Positions 52,505-61,122 of a stretch of 64,000 nucleotides of DNA are shown piece after piece. The notes beneath the pieces are model-generated. The model was not told the DNA's origin. It did not search any database and saw only the letters and a program-made list of their open reading frames with translations. Position numbers and translations under genes: made by a program. The stretch is from Streptomyces sp. NBC_01669 (lineage in GTDB: Bacteria > Actinomycetota > Actinomycetes > Streptomycetales > Streptomycetaceae): NCBI RefSeq assembly GCF_026339735.1, contig NZ_JAPEQG010000001.1, positions 4,526,001 through 4,590,000 of the forward strand, written 5' to 3'. Within the stretch, counting starts at the first letter, position 1. Each line of letters opens with the position of its first letter.

Positions 52505-53066
52505 GAATGCATTCCCACTCGATCGGGTGAAGTGCTCGTCGGATACTGCGATATGAAGCCTGTGGAACTGTAGCGTCGTCACGTGGGAGAGGGTCCTGCG
52601 GCCAACGCTCGACCCCTCTCGCACCAGGGACTCTGCCCGCCACGGACTGGATCACGCGCGTGACGCGTGCCGCCACCGGGGCGCGAAAGCGGAGAACCAG
52701 GTCATCCAAGACCGTTCGGGATGGCCCGCCAGACGCACAGCACCTCGCGCCGGGCGCCAAGGAACGGTTGTGTGCCATGGGTCAGGACCCTAGCGGTCCG
52801 ACGGCACCTTATGCCCCTACGGGGCGACGGCCGGGCCCCGAGTAACGCTCGGGGCCTACTGCCGTTTCGGGGCCACCGTCCACACCTCCGGTGTGGCACG
52901 AGACACACCCGACCCGCCCCGCACACCCTGGGCCTTTGACCTGAACCCGACGCATCCTTTGGCGTTCCTTTACTCCTGCAAGCCGATTTTCGTTTGCCTG
53001 CAGCAACCAATCGCTTCTATGGTTGCCCTAAGCAACAAGATGCAGTGACAATCGTCTGGGGGTCCC
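52505..53066. other. Intergenic region with hairpin and MarR operator
   Basis: 562 bp without a supported gene. It holds a hairpin GGCCCCGAG / CTCGGGGCC at 52834-52856 and, close to the right edge, two palindromes described in the next entry. Short open frames lack support. Confidence 0.5.
52992..53036. promoter_or_regulatory. Probable MarR operator, two palindromes
   Basis: GTTTGCCTGCAGCAAC (52992-53007) and GTTGCCCTAAGCAAC (53022-53036) are imperfect and perfect GTTGC/GCAAC palindromes spaced 30 bp apart, ending 30 bp before the MarR start. The spacing of three helical turns suits two regulator dimers on one face, as in autoregulated MarR genes. Confidence 0.65.
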
Positions 53067-53588
53067 GTGGCCGCACGGAGTCAGTACGAAGAACTGGCCC
53101 GGCAGCTCAGCGCCGTGGGGGCCGTCAAACGCGGACTCGCGCGCATCCTCCCTGCTGAATGTCCTGGCGGATCCGCCGCGGTACTGGCCCTGCTCAGCCA
53201 GCACGGCGAAATGCGGATCAGCAGACTGGCCGAGCTGATGGCCGTCGACATGTCGGTTACCAGCCGACATGTCGCCCACGTGGCCGAGCGCGGCTGGATA
53301 GAACGGTCTCCGGACCCGGCGGACAAGCGGTCCCGCATCCTGCGGCTGACCCCCGCGGGAAACGCGGTACTCGGCGACCTGAACCGGCGGACCACCGAAA
53401 TGTTCGCCCACAACCTTCAGGAATGGTCCGACGACGAGGTCGGACAGCTCAACACGTTGTTGGCCCGGCTGCGTGACAGTTTCGCCTGTCGCGGTTCCAG
53501 TGGGTGCGCCCCCGGAAGGCACAGCCACGAGTGCCACACGCGGCCCGCCGACAGCGACAACGACTCGCACACCCGTACACCCGTGTAA
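53067..53588 (+). CDS. MarR family transcriptional regulator
   Basis: Protein of 173 aa, GTG 53067. The winged HTH shows GEMRISRLAELMAVDMSVTS, RHVAHVAERGWIERSPDPAD and KRSRILRLTPAG. The C-terminal ~35 residues are Cys/His-rich (FACRGSSGCAPGRHSHECHT), an unusual addition that could bind metal or sense redox state. It precedes the MFS transporter by 23 bp and probably represses it and itself via the upstream palindromes. Confidence 0.88.
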   Translation: MAARSQYEELARQLSAVGAVKRGLARILPAECPGGSAAVLALLSQHGEMRISRLAELMAVDMSVTSRHVAHVAERGWIERSPDPADKRSRILRLTPAGNAVLGDLNRRTTEMFAHNLQEWSDDEVGQLNTLLARLRDSFACRGSSGCAPGRHSHECHTRPADSDNDSHTRTPV

Positions 53589-53611
53589 CAGAAGCAAAGC
53601 AAAGGAACTCA

Positions 53612-56107
53612 ATGGCTACGACCACACCAACCGGTGTGCGGGGCGGCCACGCCAAGCACGGAGGAAGCTCTTCCTCCGAGGGCGCGCCGATGACACACCG
53701 GCAGATCATGGAAGCACTGGCCGGGCTGATGCTCGGCATGTTTGTCGCGATCCTGTCGTCGACCGTCGTCTCCAACGCTCTCCCCGAGATCATCTCGGAC
53801 CTCGGTGGCGGCCAGTCCGCGTACACCTGGGTCGTCACGGCCTCGCTGCTCGCGATGACCGCCACCACTCCTCTGTGGGGCAAGCTCTCCGACCTGTTCA
53901 GCAAGAAGCTGCTGGTCCAGATAGCGCTCGTCATCTACGTCCTGGGCTCGGTCGTCGCGGGTCTGTCGACCAGCAGCGGCATGCTCATCGCCTGCCGTGT
54001 CGTCCAGGGCATCGGCGTCGGCGGTCTCTCCGCCCTCGCCCAGATCGTGATGGCCGCAATGATCGCCCCGCGCGAGCGCGGTCGCTACAGCGGATACATC
54101 GGTGCGGTGTTCGCCGTCGCCACCGTCGGCGGTCCGCTGCTCGGCGGAGTCATCACCGACACCAGCTGGATGGGCTGGCGCTGGTGCTTCTACGTCGGTG
54201 TGCCGTTCGCCGTCATCGCGCTGATCGTGCTCCAGAAGACCCTGAAGCTCCCGGTCGTCAAGCGTGAGGTCAAGGTCGACTGGACCGGCGCGTTCTTCAT
54301 CAGCGCCGCCGTCTCGCTGCTGCTGCTCTGGGTGACCTTCGCGGGCGACAAGTACGACTGGCTGTCCTGGCAGACCGGCGTGATGCTCGCGGGTTCCCTG
54401 ATCCTCGCCCTGCTCTTCGTCTACACCGAGTCCCGGGCCAGCGAGCCGATCATCCCGCTGCGCCTCTTCCGTAACCGCACCATCACGCTGGCCTCGCTGG
54501 CCTCGCTGTTCGTCGGTATCGCGATGTTCGCGGGCACGGTCTTCTTCAGCCAGTACTTCCAGCTGGCGCGGGGCAAGTCGCCGACGATGTCCGGCGTCAT
54601 GACGATCCCGATGATCGCGGGTCTGTTCATCTCCTCGACGGTCTCCGGCCAGATCATCACGAAGACCGGCCGCTGGAAGGCCTGGCTGGTCAGCGGTGGC
54701 TTCCTGGTCACCGCCGGGCTCGGGCTGCTGGGCACCCTCCGGTACGACACGGAGTACTGGCACATCGCCCTCTTCATGGCCGTGATGGGTCTCGGCATCG
54801 GCATGATGATGCAGAACCTGGTGCTCGCCACGCAGAACCAGGTCGCTCCGTCCGACCTCGGCTCGGCCAGCTCCGTCGTCACCTTCTTCCGTTCCCTCGG
54901 TGGTGCGATCGGCGTCTCTGCGCTGGGCGCCGTCATGGCGAACCGCGTCACCCACTACGTCAAGGACGGCCTCGCGGACCTCGGTCCGAAGGGCGCGGCC
55001 CTGGGCCACGGCGGTACCGGCGGCGGGGGCATCCCCGACCTGGACAAGCTGCCCGCACCGTTCCGTACGGTCGTGGAGAGCGCCTACGGGCACGGCGTCG
55101 GCGACGTGTTCCTGTACGCCGCTCCGGCCGCGCTGATCGCCTTCCTCATCACGATCTTCATCAAGGAGGTCGCGCTGAAGACGAACGCGGCGAACGACGC
55201 CCCGGTGGCGGCCGATGCTCCCGCCGAGGTTCCCGCCGCGGTGCTCGCCGAGGTCCCGTCCGGTGCTGCCGCGCTGGTCTCCGAGAGCGCGGCCGGGGTC
55301 ACCTCGGTCGACACGCTCGAAGCTCCGGTGGCAACCGTGCAGGGCACCCCGGTGAGCGGTGTGGTGCGGGGCGCCGAGGGCGCACCCGTCGCCCGGGCCG
55401 CGGTCACGCTGATCTCGCTGGGCGGCCGGCAGCTGGGGCGCTCCGTCGCCCAGGCCGACGGCAGCTACCGTCTGGACGCGCCGGGCGCCGGCAGCTACGT
55501 CCTGATCGCATCCGCCGACGGCTTCCAGCCGCAGGCGTCCACCGTGGTCGTCGGCGACCAGCAGCTGTCGTACGACATCCTGCTCGCCGGTACGAGTGGC
55601 CTGGCCGGGACCGTGCGGGCCGCCGAGAGCGGTGATCCGGTCGACGGCGCCATGGTCATCGTGACCGATGTGCGCGGTGATGTGCTGGCCACCGGCAAGT
55701 CCACCGGGACCGGCGAGTTCACCTTCGCCGAGCTGGTGCCCGGTGCGGTGACCGTCGCGGTGAACGCCACCGGCTTCCGCCCGCTGGCGCTGCCGGTGGA
55801 GATCGGCGGCCAGGGTGTCACCCGGGTCGACGCCGTACTGCAGTCCGGTGCGCTGGTCCAGGGTGTCGTGCGGGCCGGTTCGGCCCGTCGGCCGCTCCCG
55901 GACGCCCGCGTCACGCTCGTCGACGCGGCGGGCAATGTGGTCGCCACCTCGACGACCGGGGAGGACGGGGCGTACGCCTTCGCCGACCTGGACGCGGGCG
56001 AGTACTCGGTCATCGCGACCGGCTACCCGCCGGTGGCCGGCGCGCTGACCGTGGCCGGTCGCGGGGTCGACGGCCACGACATCGAGCTCGCCCACCCCGG
56101 CGAGTGA
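53612..56107 (+). CDS. MFS efflux transporter (DHA2) with three carboxypeptidase-regulatory-like domains
   Basis: Protein of 831 aa. The N-terminal ~530 residues are a 14-helix DHA2/EmrB-type drug transporter (AGLMLGMFVAILSSTVVSNA, VVQGIGVGGLSALAQIVMAA, YSGYIGAVFAVATVGGPLLG). A linker leads to three tandem carboxypeptidase-regulatory-like (CarboxypepD_reg) beta-sandwich repeats at about 600-831 (GVVRGAEGAPVARAAVTLIS; GTVRAAESGDPVDGAMVIVT; GVVRAGSARRPLPDARVTLV). ATG 53612 has AAAGGA upstream. The next gene has one such domain. A tail of this type on an MFS pump is unusual but seen in Streptomyces. Confidence 0.9.
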   Translation: MATTTPTGVRGGHAKHGGSSSSEGAPMTHRQIMEALAGLMLGMFVAILSSTVVSNALPEIISDLGGGQSAYTWVVTASLLAMTATTPLWGKLSDLFSKKLLVQIALVIYVLGSVVAGLSTSSGMLIACRVVQGIGVGGLSALAQIVMAAMIAPRERGRYSGYIGAVFAVATVGGPLLGGVITDTSWMGWRWCFYVGVPFAVIALIVLQKTLKLPVVKREVKVDWTGAFFISAAVSLLLLWVTFAGDKYDWLSWQTGVMLAGSLILALLFVYTESRASEPIIPLRLFRNRTITLASLASLFVGIAMFAGTVFFSQYFQLARGKSPTMSGVMTIPMIAGLFISSTVSGQIITKTGRWKAWLVSGGFLVTAGLGLLGTLRYDTEYWHIALFMAVMGLGIGMMMQNLVLATQNQVAPSDLGSASSVVTFFRSLGGAIGVSALGAVMANRVTHYVKDGLADLGPKGAALGHGGTGGGGIPDLDKLPAPFRTVVESAYGHGVGDVFLYAAPAALIAFLITIFIKEVALKTNAANDAPVAADAPAEVPAAVLAEVPSGAAALVSESAAGVTSVDTLEAPVATVQGTPVSGVVRGAEGAPVARAAVTLISLGGRQLGRSVAQADGSYRLDAPGAGSYVLIASADGFQPQASTVVVGDQQLSYDILLAGTSGLAGTVRAAESGDPVDGAMVIVTDVRGDVLATGKSTGTGEFTFAELVPGAVTVAVNATGFRPLALPVEIGGQGVTRVDAVLQSGALVQGVVRAGSARRPLPDARVTLVDAAGNVVATSTTGEDGAYAFADLDAGEYSVIATGYPPVAGALTVAGRGVDGHDIELAHPGE

Positions 56108-56262
56108 TCGAGTAACACAGACCCCTGGTGGGCAGCGCTTCGAGCGGAGAGGCTGCCCCCGGTGGAAATGGGCCCCGGTGGTGGGGACGGCAGGCAGGGG
56201 ACGGCCTGCCGTCCCCGCCCCGGGGCCGACTCATTGAGTCATGGAGCAAGGAGAGAAACGGG

Positions 56263-57078
56263 ATGGGACTTCGCGCACAGGTACGGACGCGGGACGGCTG
56301 GGCCGTCCAGCACGCGGTCGTGACGGTGACCGACATGACCGGCACCCAGGTGCTGCGAGCCGCCGCCGACGAGGACGGGGCGGTACGGACCGACGCCCTG
56401 CTCCCGGCCGGCGCGTACACGGTGATCGTGACCGCGGTCGGGTACGCCCCCGCCGCGTCGACCGCCCTCGTCACGGCGAGCGGACGGGTCGAGGCCGGCA
56501 CGGTGGTACTGGCCCGCCAGGGCGGCGTGGAGCTGCCGCCGCCGGGCGCCTGGTCGCTGGACCCGGCGCACTCCTCGGTGGGCGCGGTCGCGCAGCACCT
56601 GGGGATCTCCAGCGTGCACGGCCGGTTCACCGAGTTCAGCGGCCGGATCGAGATCGCCGAGGAGGTCCACCGCTCCCGCGTCGACGCCGTGATCAGCGCG
56701 GCCAGCATCGACACGGGCAACGGCATGCGGGACAAGCACCTGCGCTCGCCGGACTTCCTCGACGCGGACCGGTTCCCGGAGATCACGTACCGCTCGAACG
56801 GGCTCACCCCGGCCGGCCCCGACCGCTGGACCGTGCACGGCCTGCTGACGATGCGCGGCGTCGAGCGTCCGGTCGACCTGGACCTGAGCTACCTCGGCAC
56901 CGGCCCCGACCCGTGGGGCGGGGTGCGCGCGGCCTTCAGCGCAACGGCAGAGCTGTGCCGCGACGATTTCGCCATGAACTACAACCAGGTGGTGCAGGCG
57001 GGCATCTCGGCGATCGGCACGACACTGCGGGTGGAACTGGACATCCAGGCCGTGCAGGGCGAGTCCCTGCCGTCGTAG
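56263..57078 (+). CDS. YceI family protein with N-terminal regulatory-like domain
   Basis: Protein of 271 aa: one carboxypeptidase-regulatory-like domain (about 1-95: DGWAVQHAVVTVTDMTGTQV, LLPAGAYTVIVTAVGYAPAA) then a YceI lipocalin-like domain (WSLDPAHSSVGAVAQHLGIS, DAVISAASIDTGNGMRDKHL, GLLTMRGVERPVDLDLSYLG). YceI proteins bind polyisoprenoid lipids. ATG 56263 has GGAGAG upstream. It follows the transporter by 155 bp and shares its domain type, so the two may act together. Confidence 0.9.
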   Translation: MGLRAQVRTRDGWAVQHAVVTVTDMTGTQVLRAAADEDGAVRTDALLPAGAYTVIVTAVGYAPAASTALVTASGRVEAGTVVLARQGGVELPPPGAWSLDPAHSSVGAVAQHLGISSVHGRFTEFSGRIEIAEEVHRSRVDAVISAASIDTGNGMRDKHLRSPDFLDADRFPEITYRSNGLTPAGPDRWTVHGLLTMRGVERPVDLDLSYLGTGPDPWGGVRAAFSATAELCRDDFAMNYNQVVQAGISAIGTTLRVELDIQAVQGESLPS

Positions 57079-57087
57079 TCTGCGGAC

Positions 57088-57558
57088 ATGGCACCCAACA
57101 TCGCGACCAACACCGCCGTGGAACTGGATGAGTTGCTGGCGTTCGTACGGCCCCGGCACCGGGCGATCCTGCTGACCACCCGGGCCGACGGCCGCCCCCA
57201 GGGATCCCCGCTGACGTGCGGCGTCGACGACTCCGGCCGGATCGTCGTCTCGACCTACCCCGAACGGGCGAAGACCCGGAACGCGAAGCGGGACGAGCGC
57301 GTGAGCGTGATCGTCCTGTCGGACGACTGGAACGGGCCGTGGGTGCAGATCGACGGGTCGGCCGAGGTGATCGACGCGCCCGACTCGGTCGAGCCGCTCG
57401 TCGAGTACTTCCGGAACATCTCGGGAGAGCACCCGGACTGGGACGAGTACCGGGCGGCGATGGTGAAGCAGGGCAAGTCGATCATCCGGATCACCCCGGA
57501 GCGGTGGGGGCCCATTGCTACGGGCGGTTTCCCCGCCCACCTGGCGCCCGGCAGCTGA
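57088..57558 (+). CDS. PPOX-class F420-dependent oxidoreductase
   Basis: Protein of 156 aa with the split-barrel flavin/F420-binding fold: HRAILLTTRADGRPQGSPLT then VDDSGRIVVSTYPERAKTRN and KRDERVSVIVLSDDWNGPWV. Members reduce small substrates with F420 or FMN. It lies 9 bp after the YceI gene and probably shares its transcript. Confidence 0.9.
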   Translation: MAPNIATNTAVELDELLAFVRPRHRAILLTTRADGRPQGSPLTCGVDDSGRIVVSTYPERAKTRNAKRDERVSVIVLSDDWNGPWVQIDGSAEVIDAPDSVEPLVEYFRNISGEHPDWDEYRAAMVKQGKSIIRITPERWGPIATGGFPAHLAPGS

Positions 57559-57571
57559 CGGCTGTTCCAGG

Positions 57572-58525
57572 ATGAGTGAGAACGTCCTTCCGGCGCCGGG
57601 CCTGCTCGCGCGGGCCCGGCTGCTCGCCGCACCGACCGTCGGCGCCTCCGTCGTCCGCGGCCTGGAACGGGTCACCGGCCGCCCGGTGGAACAGGGTTTC
57701 TCCGGCACACCGCCGGAGGAACCCTTCATCTGTGTCGGGGCCGCGCTGCCGGATGCGCTGCGGGGCGGGCCACTGGTGTGGTTCCACAGCGTGAACGCCG
57801 GGACGGACACCCTGCTGAGCGCCGGACCATGGCCGTCCGGGGCGCTGCTCACCCGGACGGTGGGCCGCATGGGTGAGCGGATCGCCCAGTACGTACTGGC
57901 CTGGGTGCTCGCCGGCTGTCAGTCCGTCCCCGAGTTCGCCGCCCAGCACGCACGGGCCGAGTGGCGCCGTATCCCCTCCGAACTCGCCTCCGGGCAGACC
58001 GCCCTGATCTACGGGACCGGTCGCATCGGCTCGGCCGTCGCCGGCCTGCTGCGCGGGTGCGGCATCCGGACCGTGGGCGTGGGGCGCGGGGCAGGTGCGA
58101 CGCCGGCGGGCTTCGACCGGGTCGTCGGGGCGGACGACGACGCCGAATCGCTCGCGTCCGCGCGCTGGGTGGTCTCCACGCTGCCGCTGACCCCCGCGAC
58201 GGCCGGCTTCTTCGGGGCGGACCGGTTCGCGGGCATGAGCGGTGCCACGTTCATCAATGTCGGCAGGGGCGCAACTGTGGACATGCGTGCGCTGGAGGCC
58301 GGGCTGCGCTCCGGTGCGGTGGGCGGGGCGGTGCTCGACGTGCTGCCCGAGGAACCCGCCGTGCCCGGGGATCGCTGCTGGCAGCTGCCTCGTACGGTGA
58401 TCACCTCGCACTCCGCAGGCATCACGGCGGACGAGGACGTCGTCACGGACTTCGCCGCGTGCTGGCAGGCGTTGGCGGCGGGGCGGGTGCCGGGGACAGC
58501 CGTGGACGTGGGGCGCGGGTACTGA
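57572..58525 (+). CDS. D-2-hydroxyacid dehydrogenase
   Basis: Protein of 317 aa, NAD-dependent dehydrogenase family. The Rossmann motif is YGTGRIGSAVAGLLRGCGIR, followed by LASARWVVSTLPLTPATAGF, the INVGRGATVDMRALEAGL catalytic Arg region and the catalytic His in TVITSHSAGIT. The N-terminal catalytic half is short and diverged. ATG 57572 sits 13 bp after the PPOX stop. Substrate unknown. Confidence 0.88.
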   Translation: MSENVLPAPGLLARARLLAAPTVGASVVRGLERVTGRPVEQGFSGTPPEEPFICVGAALPDALRGGPLVWFHSVNAGTDTLLSAGPWPSGALLTRTVGRMGERIAQYVLAWVLAGCQSVPEFAAQHARAEWRRIPSELASGQTALIYGTGRIGSAVAGLLRGCGIRTVGVGRGAGATPAGFDRVVGADDDAESLASARWVVSTLPLTPATAGFFGADRFAGMSGATFINVGRGATVDMRALEAGLRSGAVGGAVLDVLPEEPAVPGDRCWQLPRTVITSHSAGITADEDVVTDFAACWQALAAGRVPGTAVDVGRGY

Positions 58526-58583
58526 AGGGTGCGGGACACACCCCGGAGGACGCCCCCGGACGTCCCCCGGGGGCGTAACGACA

Positions 58584-59342
58584 CTACCGGTCCCGCATCG
58601 CCTCGATCCCCGCGATCAGCAGGTCCAGTGCGAACGTGAAGTCCCGCTCGCGCATCTCCTCGACCGTGTCACCGCCGCGGGCGTCCATCAGGTCCTGCGA
58701 CGACTCGACGATCCGGCTGAGCTGCGGCTGGGACCGGATCGTGCGCATCGCCTGCTGGAAGAACTCGTCCTGGCTGAGCCCCGCCGCCGCGGAACGCTGC
58801 ACGATATGGCCCTCGATGGTGCCGAATCCGTACACGAACTGGAAGACCGCGGAGAGAGCGCCCGTCTGCTGGTGCAGCGGCAGCCCGGTCGCCCGGATCA
58901 CGTCCTGGACGGCGTACGAGAACAGCATCGATTGCGGGCCGATATTGAGGAAATGTCCGGCGAGCGGCGACACCCAGACGTGCCGGACCAGGAGCTCCCG
59001 GTAGGTGGTGGCCAGTTCGCGGAGCCGGTCGTGCCAGTGCGCCTCCTCCCGGGGAGGCGCGATCTCGCCGTAGACCGAGTCGAGGGCCAGCTCCAGCAGG
59101 TCGTCCTTGGTGTCGACGTACCAGTAGAGGGACATCGCGGTGACGTCCAGCTCGGCGGCGAGCCGGCGCATGGAGAACTTGGCGAGACCCTCGGCGTCCA
59201 GCAGCCGGACCGACGCCGCGGTGATCCTGTCGCGGTCGAGGCCGGCCGGCTGGTCCGATTTACGGGTGCGCGACGGTGCCCGCTGATCCAGCCACACACT
59301 GGTCCTGGCAGGATTCTTCACTCGGTCGGCCGCGGACACCAT
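58584..59342 (-). CDS. TetR family transcriptional regulator
   Basis: Protein of 252 aa. The N-terminal HTH is GLDRDRITAASVRLLDAEGL, RRLAAELDVTAMSLYWYVD then TKDDLLELALDSVYGE; the C-terminal half is a TetR_C ligand domain of the AcrR/TetR class. ATG 59342 has GAGGAGAG upstream. It is transcribed in the same direction as, and after, the MFS gene; the palindrome upstream of that gene is its likely operator. Confidence 0.9.
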   Translation of the reverse strand: MVSAADRVKNPARTSVWLDQRAPSRTRKSDQPAGLDRDRITAASVRLLDAEGLAKFSMRRLAAELDVTAMSLYWYVDTKDDLLELALDSVYGEIAPPREEAHWHDRLRELATTYRELLVRHVWVSPLAGHFLNIGPQSMLFSYAVQDVIRATGLPLHQQTGALSAVFQFVYGFGTIEGHIVQRSAAAGLSQDEFFQQAMRTIRSQPQLSRIVESSQDLMDARGGDTVEEMRERDFTFALDLLIAGIEAMRDR

Positions 59343-59385
59343 GGCGCACTCTCCTCGTCTTGCCGGCGGGACGGACGGGATGACT

Positions 59386-59426
59386 GAACCGGATCCGTAC
59401 CCCGTGCGCACGAACCGGATTCGTAC
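59386..59426. promoter_or_regulatory. Direct repeats upstream of TetR gene
   Basis: GAACCGGATCCGTAC (59386-59400) and GAACCGGATTCGTAC (59412-59426) match at 14 of 15 positions with 26-bp period, about 45 bp before the TetR start. A regulator binding site is likely; the factor is not known. Confidence 0.5.
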
Positions 59427-59449
59427 AGTCCGGTACGCCCCGACTGATG

Positions 59450-60973
59450 CTATGCCGCTGCCGCGGCCGAGTCTGCCCGAGCAGATTCTGCCCGCTCCGC
59501 CCTGCGCAGGAGTACGGCAGCCAGCAGCCCGCCCGCCAGCACCGCCACCGCCCCGACCAACTGGCTGGTCTCCAGTCCCGAGGCGAAGGCGTCGGTGATC
59601 CGCTGCCGCTCGCCGTCGTCGGTCGCCGCGGCGAGCGCCGCGGGAAGCGAGGCGGCCCCGACGGCCGCCGGTACGAGTGCCGCGAACCGCGAATTCAGCA
59701 CCGCGCCGAGGACCGCGACCCCCAGTCCGTTGCCGAACTCGGCGAGCGTGCCGTTGACCCCCGCGCCCACCCCCGCCTTCTCCGGCGGAATGGCACTCAT
59801 GATCGCGTTGGCCATGGCCGGCATCGCGAGTGCGATGCCCGCGCCCATGACGACCAGGCCGAGCAGCATGCCGCCGTAGCCGTTGCCACCCAGCAGGGCG
59901 ATCGCGGCAAGACCTGCGGCCAGCAGGCTCATCCCGGCGGCGATCGTGACGGGCGTGCCCAGCTTGGGCACCAGCCTGGCGCCCAGGCCCGTGAGGTTGA
60001 GCGCGACGACGCTCAGCGCCAGCGGTGCCGTGCGCAGACCCGCCTCCAGCGGCTCGTATCCGAGGACGAACTGGAGCTGCTGGGTGAGCAGGAAGAGCGA
60101 GCCGCCCATCCCGAAGGCGACCAGGATCGCGCCCGCGACCGCCCCGATGAACTTCTGGTTCCGGAAGAAGTGCATGTCCAGCATCGGGTACGGAATGTGC
60201 AGCTCCCACAGCACGAATCCGGTGAGGACACAGACCCCGGTGAACGCGGTCAGCAGCACCTGGCCCGAGGTCCAGCCGTGCTCCGGGCCGGAGATGATCG
60301 CGTACACGACGGAGGCCATGCCGATGGTGGACAGCAGCGCGCCGAGCAGGTCGGGGCGCTCGCCGCGCGGGTTCCTGGACTCCGGGACGAGACGGATCAC
60401 GGCGGCCAGGCCGACGACCGCGACCGGGATGTTGATCAGGAAGATCGCGCCCCACCAGAAGTGGTCGAGCATCACTCCGCCGATCAGAGGTCCCACGGCG
60501 AAGCCGAGCGAGCTGACGGTCGACCAGACGCCGATCGCCTTGACCCGTTCGGTGTCGTCGAAGATCTGGACGACGACAGCAAGGGTCGTGGTCATCAGCA
60601 GCGCACCGCCGATGCCCATGCCGGCGCGGGCGGCGATCAACTGCACGGACGTCTGGGCCAGTCCGGCCACCAGCGAGCCGATGCCGAACAGGGCGAGCCC
60701 CGCGACCAGCATCTTCTTGCGGCCGTAACGGTCTGCGGAACTGCCTGCCGTGAGCAGCAGGCCCGACTGGACCAGCGAATAGGCGTTGATCATCCACTGC
60801 ACATCGGCGGTGGACGCGTCCAGCTCCCGGGTGAGGGAGGGGATCGCGACGTTGAGGACGGTGTTGTCGAGCAGCACGGTGAGCTGGGCGAGGCAGATGA
60901 CGCCGAGGATCAGCCAGCGTTGCGGGTGGCTCGGTGACGAGAGGTGGTTCTGCTCGGCGGCGGTCGCCGTCAT
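59450..60973 (-). CDS. MFS efflux transporter (DHA2, EmrB/QacA type)
   Basis: Protein of 507 aa, 14-helix drug:H+ antiporter. Family signatures are RWLILGVICLAQLTVLLDNT (motif D1), GLLLTAGSSADRYGRKKMLV (motif A), and GVWSTVSSLGFAVGPLIGGV (motif C). AAGGAG precedes ATG 60973. It is coupled in position to a TetR repressor downstream and a palindromic operator upstream, a standard regulated drug-efflux unit. Confidence 0.93.
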   Translation of the reverse strand: MTATAAEQNHLSSPSHPQRWLILGVICLAQLTVLLDNTVLNVAIPSLTRELDASTADVQWMINAYSLVQSGLLLTAGSSADRYGRKKMLVAGLALFGIGSLVAGLAQTSVQLIAARAGMGIGGALLMTTTLAVVVQIFDDTERVKAIGVWSTVSSLGFAVGPLIGGVMLDHFWWGAIFLINIPVAVVGLAAVIRLVPESRNPRGERPDLLGALLSTIGMASVVYAIISGPEHGWTSGQVLLTAFTGVCVLTGFVLWELHIPYPMLDMHFFRNQKFIGAVAGAILVAFGMGGSLFLLTQQLQFVLGYEPLEAGLRTAPLALSVVALNLTGLGARLVPKLGTPVTIAAGMSLLAAGLAAIALLGGNGYGGMLLGLVVMGAGIALAMPAMANAIMSAIPPEKAGVGAGVNGTLAEFGNGLGVAVLGAVLNSRFAALVPAAVGAASLPAALAAATDDGERQRITDAFASGLETSQLVGAVAVLAGGLLAAVLLRRAERAESARADSAAAAA

Positions 60974-61022
60974 GCGGGCTCCTTGCGCTCCTGTGGTTCC
61001 TATACAGCGTACGAGGGAAGCG

Positions 61023-61058
61023 TTGTACACCGTAAAGCACCTCCCATACGGTGTACAA
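61023..61058. promoter_or_regulatory. Palindromic operator upstream of the MFS gene
   Basis: TTGTACACCGTA (61023-61034) and its exact complement TACGGTGTACAA (61047-61058) form a 12-bp inverted repeat with a 12-bp spacer, 50 bp before the MFS start and 65 bp before the divergent EEP gene. A -10-like TGTATAGG lies between it and the MFS gene. It is the probable TetR operator and could affect both genes. Confidence 0.75.
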
Positions 61059-61122
61059 GCGACTTTCGCCGGGTACGGTGCTCGACGCTGATCAACAGGG
61101 AGCCGACTAGGGCTGGAGTGGC

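Noticed and set aside
53609..56095. An 828-aa minus-strand frame opposite the MFS transporter
   Set aside because: Composition rich in Arg, Gly, Asp and His with no motif; it mirrors the third-position bias of the real gene.
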